From NCBI GenBank assembly GCA_964523015.1, contig CAZFXN010000032.1, positions 1-32,028 of the forward strand: a stretch of DNA of 32,028 nt, read 5' to 3'. The translations under genes were made by a program, and so were the position numbers. Below the pieces are notes generated by a model that worked only from the letters and a program-made list of their open reading frames with translations, was not told where the DNA came from and ran no database searches. Origin of the DNA: JAWXBT01 sp964523015 (GTDB lineage Bacteria; Bdellovibrionota_C; UBA2361; J135). This document shows positions 7,834 to 15,397 of the stretch, piece after piece. Every line of letters starts with the position of its first letter. Position 1 is the first letter of the stretch.

Positions 7834-8739
7834 ATGACCATAGATGCAATCCCAGAAGAGTTTAAAGATAGAATTTCCCCAGGGAAAGATTGGAAGCATA
7901 TAGTCACTCTTGTTGAAGACCTTCCTCCAATGCCTCATGTCGCAGCTAAGCTAATGGGGATGGTTGAAAGACCTGAAACTACGACTCCTGAGTTAGAGAG
8001 GATAATGTCCGGTGATATTGCTCTCTCCGCCTTAGTTCTTAAAATTGCGAATTCTGCACTTTTTGCTCGTCAACGCCAGATAACAACTCTTAGTCAGGCG
8101 GTTACGATGATTGGATATAAAACGCTTAAAGGGATCATTGCTGCTGCAGCACTAAAGAAATTTCAGCGAAATATGAGTGAAGTGAATAAAATGATCTGGT
8201 ACAACTCAGTTGGGACTGCCATGGCAGCTTTGACAGTTGCTACAAAGCTTAAAAAATCATATCGCGATGAGTTATTCCTGCTCGGATTATTAAGTAGCCT
8301 AGGACAATTAGCACTTTTAGATCAGGTCCCTCAGGAGTATGACAAAGTTTTAGATCTGATTGAGCAAAAGGGATTAGATTATGCCACCGCTGAATTTCAG
8401 CACTTTGGCTATACCCATGCTTTAATTGGTGCTCTTGTAGCAAAAAAATGGAATTTCTCAGAAGAATCATGTCAGGTAATTTTGCATTGCAAAGATCCAA
8501 TTTCCGGGGAAAAACCACAAACTGGAGTAGATGAAAAGACGGCCTTAGTACAGCTAGCCCATCTTTTATCAATAAAAGCAGGAATAGGTGTTTTTGCTGG
8601 ATATCCTGACGTGACAGAGAGAATGAAACAAATTGCTATTCATATTGGATTCTTACCAGAGTCTGTAGATCAAGTCCTAGAAGAGTTAATCAGTGAATCA
8701 AAAGAGCGGTTTGCTGCGGAGAGACACGTCTACGAATAA
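7834..8739 (+). CDS. HDOD domain protein
   Basis: A 301-residue cytoplasmic protein that is essentially one HDOD domain (about 25-225), a metal-independent relative of HD hydrolases found in bacterial signalling and motility proteins. The diagnostic N-terminal helices are clear: LPPMPHVAAKLMGMVERPET, then SGDIALSALVLKIANSALFA and ITTLSQAVTMIGYKTLKGI. No GGDEF, EAL or receiver domain is attached, so it probably acts as a protein-binding scaffold or output partner; the target cannot be told from here. It stands 99 nt after galE and converges with the TetR gene (12 nt apart). No Shine-Dalgarno sequence is seen before the ATG at 7834, and the spacer shows no strong promoter. Confidence 0.88.
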   Translation: MTIDAIPEEFKDRISPGKDWKHIVTLVEDLPPMPHVAAKLMGMVERPETTTPELERIMSGDIALSALVLKIANSALFARQRQITTLSQAVTMIGYKTLKGIIAAAALKKFQRNMSEVNKMIWYNSVGTAMAALTVATKLKKSYRDELFLLGLLSSLGQLALLDQVPQEYDKVLDLIEQKGLDYATAEFQHFGYTHALIGALVAKKWNFSEESCQVILHCKDPISGEKPQTGVDEKTALVQLAHLLSIKAGIGVFAGYPDVTERMKQIAIHIGFLPESVDQVLEELISESKERFAAERHVYE

Positions 8740-8751
8740 GCAAATCAATTC

Positions 8752-9390
8752 CTAGCTTTTTAATGCTCGCCAACAACATTCGGCTAAATTTTCAGCGACT
8801 AGAGTTGGAGGGGTCGGATTATACCCATCAAGCCAGTCTCGCGCATAACTAAGTGGCACTCCAAAAAGAACAGCCCATATCTCATTGGCACTAAGTTTTC
8901 TAAGTTTTTTATCCTTTATTCCATTCTTAATAGCTCTTGTAAGGATCCGCCCTAGTTGATCAAAACCAACCATTGTCGGGTGTTTTAATACCCCACTCAT
9001 AAATTCAGTATGCCTAGAAAGCCATAAGTAGGTAGATAGCTCTCTATTTTTTTCTGTAAACTCTAAAAAGAATACTACGATGGTTTTTAAAATTATAGCA
9101 ACATCAGCCGAAGGGTTAATCGTTTTTTCTAAAGACTGTCTAAAAGAAGCAATTCCCGCAGTATAAAGCGCAGCTGCTACCTCCTCTTTGTTCCTGAAGT
9201 GATGATATATTGATCCAACACTACATTTACTCTCTTTGCTCAGATCAGGAACGTTAGTATTAAAATACCCTTGCTTAACAAATAGACGTAAAGCTGCAAC
9301 TAATATCCGATCTTTCGGAGAGAGATTTTCAAGCTCTAAGCTAGGTTGACTTAATAAAGTAGCGAGATCTGTTTCAGTAGTTTTATTCAT
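8752..9390 (-). CDS. TetR/AcrR-family transcriptional regulator
   Basis: A 212-residue one-component repressor. The N-terminal HTH is typical: KDRILVAALRLFVKQGYFNTNV, then a recognition segment ending in SVGSIYHHFRNKEEVAAALY (about 25-75). The all-helical C-terminal half (80-212) is the usual ligand/dimer domain with no identifiable ligand. I chose the ATG at 9390. A TTG six codons upstream (9408) is in frame, but neither has a ribosome-binding site. Nothing in the immediate neighbourhood is a clear target: the gene converges with the HDOD gene and stands upstream-separated from the response regulator by 155 nt, a stretch that holds its promoter but no clear operator palindrome. Confidence 0.9.
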   Translation of the reverse strand: MNKTTETDLATLLSQPSLELENLSPKDRILVAALRLFVKQGYFNTNVPDLSKESKCSVGSIYHHFRNKEEVAAALYTAGIASFRQSLEKTINPSADVAIILKTIVVFFLEFTEKNRELSTYLWLSRHTEFMSGVLKHPTMVGFDQLGRILTRAIKNGIKDKKLRKLSANEIWAVLFGVPLSYARDWLDGYNPTPPTLVAENLAECCWRALKS

Positions 9391-9563
9391 GGCTAAGATC
9401 GTAGACAATCAATTGCACAGAGATACCAATTTAAACTTATTATGACAAAGATTATATAGTTAAAGAGAAAAATGAGCTAATTGAGGAATAGAATTACTTT
9501 TAAAGCAGCAATAAGCCTGTTTGGTCTACTAGCGATATTGTATCTTGGTTCTACTCATCAGAT

Positions 9564-10205
9564 CTAAATATTGACTAACCCTGCATGGATAGCAATCTTA
9601 ACTAGCTCTTGGTTGTTTTTTGCCTTTAGCTTTTTAAGAATGTTGCTTCTATGAGTATCAACAGTTCTACTGCTGATAAAGAGCATCTTTCCGATCTCTT
9701 TGTTGGATTTACCATCTGCTAAGTGTTTTAGAATTTCGATTTCTCGCTTTGTCAGAACATTCATTGGATTTGTGCCAGGCTGACCATTTCCGTTCTTGGC
9801 CCCTAACATTTGATCTGTAATAGATGGACTTAAGTAAGTCTGCCCTTTCATAATCGAATTGATAGCAAACTCTAACTCCTCCTCTCCAACGTTTTTTGGA
9901 ACGAACCCTTTTGCGCCTGCATCTAGTGCTGCGCGGACAGTCATCTCGCCAGCATTTGCAGTTAGGATAAGCACCGGAGGAGAGTCCCCCCGTTCTCTAA
10001 GGCGTTTTAGTGCCTCAATACCATCACATCGTGGCATGGATATATCCATGATGATGAGATCTGGTTTATTGGTTTTTAAAATTTCTAAGACCTGAGCGCC
10101 ATCGCTCGCTTGAGCAATTACGTCATATTCATCATGCTTACCAAGAAGTTCACACAAAGCCTGTCTTAAGACCGTATGATCATCTGCTACAAGTAGACTA
10201 ACCAT
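9564..10205 (-). CDS. NarL/FixJ-type response regulator (orphan)
   Basis: A 213-residue two-domain regulator. The receiver (1-120) has the acidic pair Asp8-Asp9, phosphoacceptor Asp54 (MDISMPRCDG), switch Thr82 (ILTANAG) and Lys104 (GFVPKN), so it should be phosphorylated normally. The C-terminal LuxR-type HTH (about 150-210) contains LTKREIEILKHLADGKSNKEIGK and the recognition helix RTVDTHRSNILKKL. It has no histidine kinase next to it, so the partner is elsewhere. The ATG is at 10205, with AGG about 10 nt upstream. The divergent spacer to the RibD-type gene holds a 12-bp palindrome that could be its operator or that of its neighbour. Target genes are unknown. Confidence 0.95.
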   Translation of the reverse strand: MVSLLVADDHTVLRQALCELLGKHDEYDVIAQASDGAQVLEILKTNKPDLIIMDISMPRCDGIEALKRLRERGDSPPVLILTANAGEMTVRAALDAGAKGFVPKNVGEEELEFAINSIMKGQTYLSPSITDQMLGAKNGNGQPGTNPMNVLTKREIEILKHLADGKSNKEIGKMLFISSRTVDTHRSNILKKLKAKNNQELVKIAIHAGLVNI

Positions 10206-10246
10206 ATAGTTAACCTAAAAAAACTAAAAATTTGAAGTAGTTAAGC

Positions 10247-10258
10247 GCCAAATTTGGC
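10247..10258. promoter_or_regulatory. Perfect 12-bp palindrome, candidate operator
   Basis: GCCAAATTTGGC is its own reverse complement. It lies 42 nt upstream of the response regulator start and about 93 nt upstream of the reductase start, in the 145-nt divergent spacer. It is the only strong dyad there. Which protein would bind it is not visible. Confidence 0.45.
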
Positions 10259-10350
10259 CACACACATATTAACCTAAGATTAGTTACGACATTTTCCTAA
10301 AACTTCTTTAGTGTTTATTTTGCAAAGATTTGTTAGTTATTTCCATACTT

Positions 10351-11061
10351 ATGGCTTCAGTTGAGAGAAACGAGGTATCTTTATCTGGTAACATGGAAAA
10401 ATTTAATCGCCCATTTGTAATATTGAGCTTCGCTCAAAGCTCAGATGGTTTTATTTGTCGAGAAGATGGAGATAGTCGATTCTCCTCAGAGGCGGATTTG
10501 ATTGAGGTGCATAAATTAAGATCCATAGTTGATGGAATTTTAATTGGTTCAAATACCGCTCTAAAAGATAACCCTAAGTTAACTATTCATAAAATACCAC
10601 TAAATGGTCATAAAAATCCCATTCGGATTATTCTAGATTCACATGCTCGGCTTCCAATGGATCTAAATGTGTTTAGTGATGGTGCTGCTAAGACAATTTT
10701 ATTTGTATCAGAAGCTGCACTAAAAGAGCGCTTAGATGCTTTAAAAGAAAGGTGTGAAGTTGTAGTTTGCGGAGCAAGCAGAGTTGATCTTGAAAGAGTT
10801 CTTAATGATTTACATAATCGTGGAATAAAAAAACTAATGGTTGAGGGAGGAGGTAGGATTATAGACTCTTTTCTTGATGGTAATTTTGTAGATGCAATGA
10901 GGGTTTATGTCGCACCTGTAACCTGTGGATCTGGGATAAAGGTTAAAGGAGTAGTAAGTGACGGCAGGCAATACACAATAATTTGTAATGATTTTACAAT
11001 TGCTTCGACTCGTACTTTAGGAAGAGGGGTGGTGTTAGATATTAAAAGACAAAACAGTTAA
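10351..11061 (+). CDS. Stand-alone RibD-type pyrimidine reductase
   Basis: Matches the C-terminal reductase half of RibD (RibD_C, dihydrofolate-reductase fold), which uses NADPH to reduce the ribosylamino-pyrimidine intermediate of riboflavin synthesis. Family landmarks are NRPFVILSFAQSSDGFI (strand with the SxDG motif), VDGILIGSNTALKDNPKLT and KLMVEGGGRIIDSFL. There is no deaminase domain, so it is either one half of a split RibD or a related reductase with another substrate. Start choice is open: ATG at 10351 (236 residues) is used; ATG 10393 begins just before the conserved domain, and a TTG lies at 10330; none has a good ribosome-binding site. Its stop overlaps the convergent PH-domain gene by 4 nt. 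No other riboflavin gene is in the window. Confidence 0.82.
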   Translation: MASVERNEVSLSGNMEKFNRPFVILSFAQSSDGFICREDGDSRFSSEADLIEVHKLRSIVDGILIGSNTALKDNPKLTIHKIPLNGHKNPIRIILDSHARLPMDLNVFSDGAAKTILFVSEAALKERLDALKERCEVVVCGASRVDLERVLNDLHNRGIKKLMVEGGGRIIDSFLDGNFVDAMRVYVAPVTCGSGIKVKGVVSDGRQYTIICNDFTIASTRTLGRGVVLDIKRQNS

Positions 11062-11663
11062 GATGCGATATCAAGGGCTTTTTCTCTAAGATCTGCCGCT
11101 TCTTTGTTGGTTAATCGATCAATATCTAATCTTAAATAATCGACAGCTTTCGCTAATGCTTTTGGGTCTCTAGTCCCAAGTACTATAAGCTCATTTCCTT
11201 CTTCTGCTGCTGTTCCAAACGAAACATTTCCATAGTTAAGTAGTCGACCAAGGAGACTTTGATTTATCGCAATAGCTCGAATATGAACATATTTTATAAC
11301 TGGGACGCTATATCGTAATGAAAGTCTTCCTTGTTGATGAGTAATGCGAGTTGTTTCAAAGATATAAAGGTCATTATAGTACCTTCTGATTACCTCTAAG
11401 AAAATAGAAACAGGTAGAAGCCACATGGTTCCTAGTCTAATACCTCCTAGATAAGGAATGCTCTCAGGCAGATATATCGCTGGTGCTTTGACTGAAAATA
11501 AATAGGCCAAGTATATAGCAAATACTCCCCATAGAATAAGTGGGATCAGCGATCTTTTGGATCGGTGAGTTACAAGCCAAGGCTTTGTGACATCAAATGG
11601 AGAGGTCTCCAGCATTTTTGAGCCTGCGTTGCCTTTCTTTATGCTCATAGCGGGTAAAATCAT
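11058..11663 (-). CDS. PH-domain (bPH) inner-membrane protein
   Basis: A 201-residue membrane protein. Two transmembrane helices (about 38-57, IPLILWGVFAIYLAYLF, and about 73-92, around GTMWLLPVSIFLEV) are followed by a bacterial PH domain (about 98-185), recognised by the pattern TRITHQQGRLSLRYSVPVIK, IRAIAINQSLLGRLLNYG and the ending GTRDPKALAKAV, typical of YdbS/YdbT-like proteins. Such proteins may bind membranes or partner proteins, but their roles are mostly unknown. A strong AGGAG lies only 2 nt before the ATG at 11663; the start could be a few codons later (ATG 11648). The gene is convergent with and overlaps the RibD-type gene by 4 nt, and is divergent from the flagellar cluster. Confidence 0.8.
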   Translation of the reverse strand: MILPAMSIKKGNAGSKMLETSPFDVTKPWLVTHRSKRSLIPLILWGVFAIYLAYLFSVKAPAIYLPESIPYLGGIRLGTMWLLPVSIFLEVIRRYYNDLYIFETTRITHQQGRLSLRYSVPVIKYVHIRAIAINQSLLGRLLNYGNVSFGTAAEEGNELIVLGTRDPKALAKAVDYLRLDIDRLTNKEAADLREKALDIAS

Positions 11664-11747
11664 AACTCCTTTAACTATTATAACTGATTCTCAGAGCTAA
11701 TCCAGAACCCTCTCTAAGCCCATGTAATTTAAGCTCCTTTCAAATGT

Positions 11748-11763
11748 TGGCAAAGGCTTTGCA
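11748..11763 (+). promoter_or_regulatory. Sigma-54 (RpoN) promoter of the rod/ring operon
   Basis: TGGCAAAGGCTTTGCA has the -24 GG and -12 GC exactly 10 nt apart and matches TGGCACG-N4-TTGCA except at two less conserved positions. It faces the flagellar genes. Transcription would begin near 11774. This family of promoter needs an enhancer-binding activator, which is not in the window. Confidence 0.82.
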
Positions 11764-11838
11764 CAGATCAGAATGAGTGATTTTGGTAATTTATAATATT
11801 ACTTAGGGATATTGATTGGTTAGCCTGATATTAACATT

Positions 11839-11934
11839 GCCAATAAGACATCATTCTGACAATGACGTCGATTTGCGTGTCAGAGAAGTGACACATTGGC
11901 GGTTAGCGAGGTGTGTTGAGTTTGCAGTAACACA
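11839..11934 (+). promoter_or_regulatory. Foldable leader with alternative hairpins
   Basis: TCTGACA (11855-11861) pairs perfectly with TGTCAGA (11878-11884). The same segment, as GTGTCA (11877-11882), pairs perfectly with TGACAC (11889-11894). The two hairpins cannot coexist. GCCAAT (11839-11844) and ATTGGC (11895-11900) close the region, and TGTGTT (11912-11917) / AACACA (11929-11934) form another hairpin 34 nt before the first start codon. The TGACA/TGTCA repeats might instead be DNA sites for an activator bound downstream of the promoter. Confidence 0.5.
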
Positions 11935-11968
11935 TTAAAGAGTTGAATAGTTTTTAAGAGGGTTTGGT

Positions 11969-12829
11969 ATGGCAAACGTAGTGGTTTTAAAAATGTTTTT
12001 CGATGTAGGGTTCGTCCTTACTGTTGTTTATATCTGCCTTAGATCGTTACGACAGAGTAGGGAGGTAGTTACTTCTGCCCCTGCTGTAAATGTCAAAGAG
12101 ATAGAGAAAAGTGTAAAATCAGTAATTGTTGAGGCAGAGGATGCAAGTCGTGAGCTAACTAGAGAGCTAAATAAACGACAACGGAATTTAGAGCAGATAC
12201 TTTTCGATCTTGGAACTGTAGAAACTAAGATTGCGCGTGCTTCTGATCATGCTGACGAAAGGATAGAAGAATTACAAAGATTATTAACAGCACCTAGTCA
12301 AACTACAAGTAAAGAAATCAATCCTAGTCGTGAATCAACAGTGGTTGAAACCTCATATGACACAGGGCCAATTCAAAGTACTCGTAAAGAAATTGTTATT
12401 AGCTTATCTGATTCAATAGAAACAGTTGAAGAAGATACATTAGATGAGAGTACACCTCTTGATAGCTCAAAATATAATATCTTCGGTGAATTATTAGCTG
12501 CATCTGATGAGGAGGAATCTCCCTCTCCACTTGCTTCCCGTATTGAGATTGAAAGAGAAGACAAGCGGCAGCCAATGCCTCCACGCAAACGTCCGAATGA
12601 AGATAACCGCGGAAAAATTGAACAGATATACAGTAAAGCAAAAGAATTACTCTCGGCTGGAGAAAGTATTGCGACTATTGCTGCAGAGACAAAATTATCA
12701 AAACCAATGATAGAGAGGATTCGCTCAACAATGATAGTTGATGAGCAAATTATTCCACAGCCACCTCCCTCAAAAGATTCTAGGTTAGGTGTTTTAGGAA
12801 GTATGCGTCGTAGTATTGAAACTCTTTAA
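11969..12829 (+). CDS. Membrane-anchored coiled-coil protein with C-terminal HTH-like motif
   Basis: First gene of the rod/ring operon; 286 residues, not recognised as a named family. Visible parts: one N-terminal transmembrane helix (about 11-25), a coiled coil rich in Glu, Arg and Lys (about 44-107), a Ser/Thr/Glu-rich acidic linker (110-200), and a helix-turn-helix-like segment (220-252, SKAKELLSAGESIATIAAETKL...MIERI). This layout, with a C-terminal motif of the form AxxLxxxGxSxxxIAxxxxLS, resembles the DUF2802 proteins found in some flagellar clusters, but that is an impression, not a match. AGAGGG precedes the ATG. It ends 13 nt before flgF, so it is co-transcribed and likely acts in flagellar placement or assembly at the membrane (inference). 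Confidence 0.72.
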   Translation: MANVVVLKMFFDVGFVLTVVYICLRSLRQSREVVTSAPAVNVKEIEKSVKSVIVEAEDASRELTRELNKRQRNLEQILFDLGTVETKIARASDHADERIEELQRLLTAPSQTTSKEINPSRESTVVETSYDTGPIQSTRKEIVISLSDSIETVEEDTLDESTPLDSSKYNIFGELLAASDEEESPSPLASRIEIEREDKRQPMPPRKRPNEDNRGKIEQIYSKAKELLSAGESIATIAAETKLSKPMIERIRSTMIVDEQIIPQPPPSKDSRLGVLGSMRRSIETL

Positions 12830-12842
12830 GTAAGGCAATTTT

Positions 12843-13601
12843 ATGGATAGAGGAACGTACGCAGCAGCATCAGTAGGATTAGCTAATTTACTTCGACTTC
12901 AGGTTGTAAGTAACAATTTGGCTAATATTGCTACTCCTGGATTTAAAAGGCAATTAGTCGTTGGGAGTCAACAATCGTTTGAGCAAACTCTAGCCTCTCG
13001 GGAAGCAGATAAAGATCCTTATGCTAAAGGAGATCATGAGAGAGTCAAAAATGTTGTAAGTCTAAAAACTATAACTGATTTCTCACCAGGACCTATCTCA
13101 AGTACAGGCAATCCCTTAGATGTCGCACTTAGAGAGGCAAATGATTTCTTTGTAGTATCTACTCCTCAAGGACCAACCTATACACGGGCGGGTAATTTTT
13201 CAATCGATGAAGGCGGTCAGATCGTTACAGCAGACGGCTCCCCGATTCAAGGAGATGGAGGAGCGATTAGTGTTCCAGATAATGGACAGCTAGTTATTCA
13301 AGAGAATGGAGAGGTGAGAGTAGGAGAGGATATTGTTGGAAAATTACAGGTAGTACGATTTGCAGATCCCTCTGGATTAGAAAGAGTAGGAGGTTCTCGC
13401 TTTAGACAGAATGGCGGAGCGGGACCAGAAACAGTTCCCCCATCAGTTATTCCAAATTCATTAGAGATGGCAAATGTATCAAGTATTAGCTCGATAGTAG
13501 ATTTAATTTCAACGAATCGTGGATTTGAGAGTTACGTTAAAACAGCGCAATCGATTGATGAAATTAACAAGGCTGCAATCAATGATATTGGACGAGGATA
13601 A
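12843..13601 (+). CDS. flgF: Flagellar proximal/distal rod protein FlgF
   Basis: A rod subunit exported by the flagellar type III apparatus, so without a cleaved signal peptide. 252 residues. The N-terminal basal-body rod motif NNLANIATPGFKRQ (about 25-38) and the C-terminal helix SLEMANVSSISSIVDLISTNRGFESYVKTAQSIDEINKAAI pack as the D0 coiled coil; the D1 segment has the typical GNPLDVALREANDFFVVSTPQGPTYTRAGNFSID pattern of FlgE/F/G proteins. It is followed immediately by flgG, the usual order. AAGG lies 7 nt before the ATG. FlgF is shorter and less conserved than FlgG and lacks FlgG's insertion, which supports the choice of name. Role: part of the drive shaft through the periplasm. Confidence 0.93.
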   Translation: MDRGTYAAASVGLANLLRLQVVSNNLANIATPGFKRQLVVGSQQSFEQTLASREADKDPYAKGDHERVKNVVSLKTITDFSPGPISSTGNPLDVALREANDFFVVSTPQGPTYTRAGNFSIDEGGQIVTADGSPIQGDGGAISVPDNGQLVIQENGEVRVGEDIVGKLQVVRFADPSGLERVGGSRFRQNGGAGPETVPPSVIPNSLEMANVSSISSIVDLISTNRGFESYVKTAQSIDEINKAAINDIGRG

Positions 13602-13624
13602 TTAAACTTTTTTAGGAGCTTATT

Positions 13625-14413
13625 ATGATTAAATCACTTTTTACTGCGGCCTCAGGAATGCAAGCTCAGGAGTTAAGTATTAACGTTATTGCTAACAATA
13701 TGGCCAACGTAAATACCACCGGCTTTAAGAAAAGCAGAGCTGAATTTCAAGATCTAATTTATCAAACTCTAGTAGAGCCTGGCTCATCCACTTCTGAAAA
13801 TACAAAAACACCGAGTGGTATTCAAGTCGGATTAGGAGTAAAGCCATCAGCAACCAAAAAAGTTTTCTCGCAAGGAGACTTAACAGCAACTAGTAGTCAG
13901 CTAGATGTTGCTATTGAAGGAGAAGGATTTTTTGAAATTACATTGCCTGATGGATCTACAGCCTATACGCGATCAGGAGCATTCCAACTCGATGAAAACG
14001 GCCAAATGGTGACATCAGATGGGTTCACGGTCCAGCCAACAATAACAATTCCACCAGATGCATTATCCGTCTCTATCGGACAGGATGGTATAGTTTCTGT
14101 TTTACAACCTGGTAGCCCAACACCAACTGAGGCTGGCACACTGCAATTAACCCGATTTCAAAACCCAGCTGGATTAAAAGCTGTAGGAAAGAATCTATTA
14201 GTAGAATCACAATCCTCTGGTTCTCCAACGCAAGGTAATCCAAGTGAAAATGGGTTTGGTCGTTTGGCTCAAGGATTTTTAGAAAGTAGTAACGTCAGCG
14301 TTGTTGAAGAGGTAATTAGAATGATTGAAGCCCAAAAAGCCTATGAGGCAGGTTCGAAGGGAGTGACAACCTCTGATGAGATGATTTCCCAAGCACTTAG
14401 CATGAAGAGATAA
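13625..14413 (+). CDS. flgG: Flagellar distal rod protein FlgG
   Basis: Main subunit of the distal rod, which crosses the P- and L-rings. 262 residues, the standard length. NNMANVNTTGFKKSRAEFQDLIYQT near the N-terminus, the EGEGFFEITLPDG segment, and the C-terminal LESSNVSVVEEVIRMIEAQKAYEAGSKGVTTSDEM signature are all diagnostic of FlgG. AGGAG precedes the ATG at good spacing. It is 23 nt from flgF and 9 nt from flgA, so in one transcript. Exported by the flagellar type III system without a signal peptide. Confidence 0.97.
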   Translation: MIKSLFTAASGMQAQELSINVIANNMANVNTTGFKKSRAEFQDLIYQTLVEPGSSTSENTKTPSGIQVGLGVKPSATKKVFSQGDLTATSSQLDVAIEGEGFFEITLPDGSTAYTRSGAFQLDENGQMVTSDGFTVQPTITIPPDALSVSIGQDGIVSVLQPGSPTPTEAGTLQLTRFQNPAGLKAVGKNLLVESQSSGSPTQGNPSENGFGRLAQGFLESSNVSVVEEVIRMIEAQKAYEAGSKGVTTSDEMISQALSMKR

Positions 14414-14422
14414 GGATAGATT

Positions 14423-15397
14423 ATGAGTAAAAAATTACAGCTCTTAAACCTGATCTTTGGAATGACTAGTTTTCTAGTCTATCAAGATTGCCATGCTAAC
14501 AATATGGATCTGATGATTCTTGGTAAAAAAGAATCTACTATCCTTGGAAGGGTTGTTACCCTTGGCGACATCTCTGATGTTACTTCAAATAAGATTGCTG
14601 ATGATCAAAGTATTATAGCGCTTAGAAAAATTGCAATTCAAAATAGTCCTCTTCCAGGGGAATCTACCACAATTAGTGCAGCTCGAGTCCTTGAGATACT
14701 AGATAAGGCCGGTGTTGATAGAAAAACTATCGGATATTCTTTTCCTAGAATCATGACTATAGCTAGGGCATCACGTCTTTTAGGTAAAGACGAAGTTCGA
14801 GATGCCATTACCAGGGCTCTCAGTAAAAGAAAAAGTGAAATAATAGTAAAAAATGTTTTCTTTGATCAGGAGATTAATGTTTCTCCTGGATTGAGTGTAG
14901 TTAAAGCAATTCCTTTAAACAGCAATAGAAATAGGTACACATTTAATATCAAAGTTTCAGTTGAGGGGGAAGAAGATGTAAAGTTTACAGTTCCTGCTGA
15001 AATAGAAGAGTGGGTAAAGTTGCCAGTGGCAACAAGGCCAATGAGTAAGGGAGAAGTAGTACGGAGTGATGATCTAGCAATGGCTAGATTAAATCTTGAT
15101 GCTATTCCACAAGATGCTGCATTAAATGAAAGGATGGTAGTAGGTTATGAATTAAATAATCACATTTCAGCCGGAGATGCTTTTAGAAGAAAAGCACTCA
15201 AGATACCACCGGTTGTTAATGCCAATTCAAAAGTAACACTTCTGTTTACAAAGGGTCCTCTTACCGCAACAGCCACGGGCACAGCATTAGAAGCTGGAAT
15301 AGAAGGGCAGTTAATCAGAGTACAAAATGATTCATCTAGACGTGTAATAATGGCTCATATTGTTGAGCCAGGACTTGTTAAAGTAGAGGTTCAATAA
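14423..15397 (+). CDS. flgA: P-ring assembly chaperone FlgA
   Basis: A periplasmic chaperone for P-ring (FlgI) assembly. 324 residues: a signal peptide (LNLIFGMTSFLVY core, cleavage likely after CHA at about 25), a variable middle, and the C-terminal SAF domain (about 195-320), recognisable by VATRPMSKGEVVRSDDL, the HISAGDAFRRKALK segment and the closing LEAGIEGQLIRVQNDSSRRVIMAHI...VKVEVQ. AAGGA precedes the ATG. It sits between flgG and flgH, the position usual in deltaproteobacterial-type clusters rather than divergent as in enterics. The stop shares its last base with the flgH start. Confidence 0.93.
   Translation: MSKKLQLLNLIFGMTSFLVYQDCHANNMDLMILGKKESTILGRVVTLGDISDVTSNKIADDQSIIALRKIAIQNSPLPGESTTISAARVLEILDKAGVDRKTIGYSFPRIMTIARASRLLGKDEVRDAITRALSKRKSEIIVKNVFFDQEINVSPGLSVVKAIPLNSNRNRYTFNIKVSVEGEEDVKFTVPAEIEEWVKLPVATRPMSKGEVVRSDDLAMARLNLDAIPQDAALNERMVVGYELNNHISAGDAFRRKALKIPPVVNANSKVTLLFTKGPLTATATGTALEAGIEGQLIRVQNDSSRRVIMAHIVEPGLVKVEVQ

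Larger units (their letters stand above)
11664..11968. other. Control region of the flagellar rod/ring operon
   Basis: A 305-nt non-coding stretch. It contains the sigma-54-type promoter at 11748-11763 and a leader of about 195 nt with several mutually exclusive pairings (11839-11934). The leftward promoter of the PH-domain gene should lie near 11664-11740 but was not resolved. No small ORF with a ribosome-binding site was found. Confidence 0.7.

Noticed and set aside
9481..9567. 28-codon frame from TTG with a hydrophobic stretch (ISLFGLLAILYLG) that could be a membrane micropeptide
   Set aside because: TTG start, no Shine-Dalgarno sequence, and it ends inside the response regulator's stop; chance in AT-rich DNA is likely. 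Kept only as a note.
12373..12710. Several overlapping frames on both strands within the coiled-coil protein gene
   Set aside because: They arise from its low-complexity Glu/Ser-rich region; the 286-codon frame has the ribosome-binding site and fits the operon spacing.
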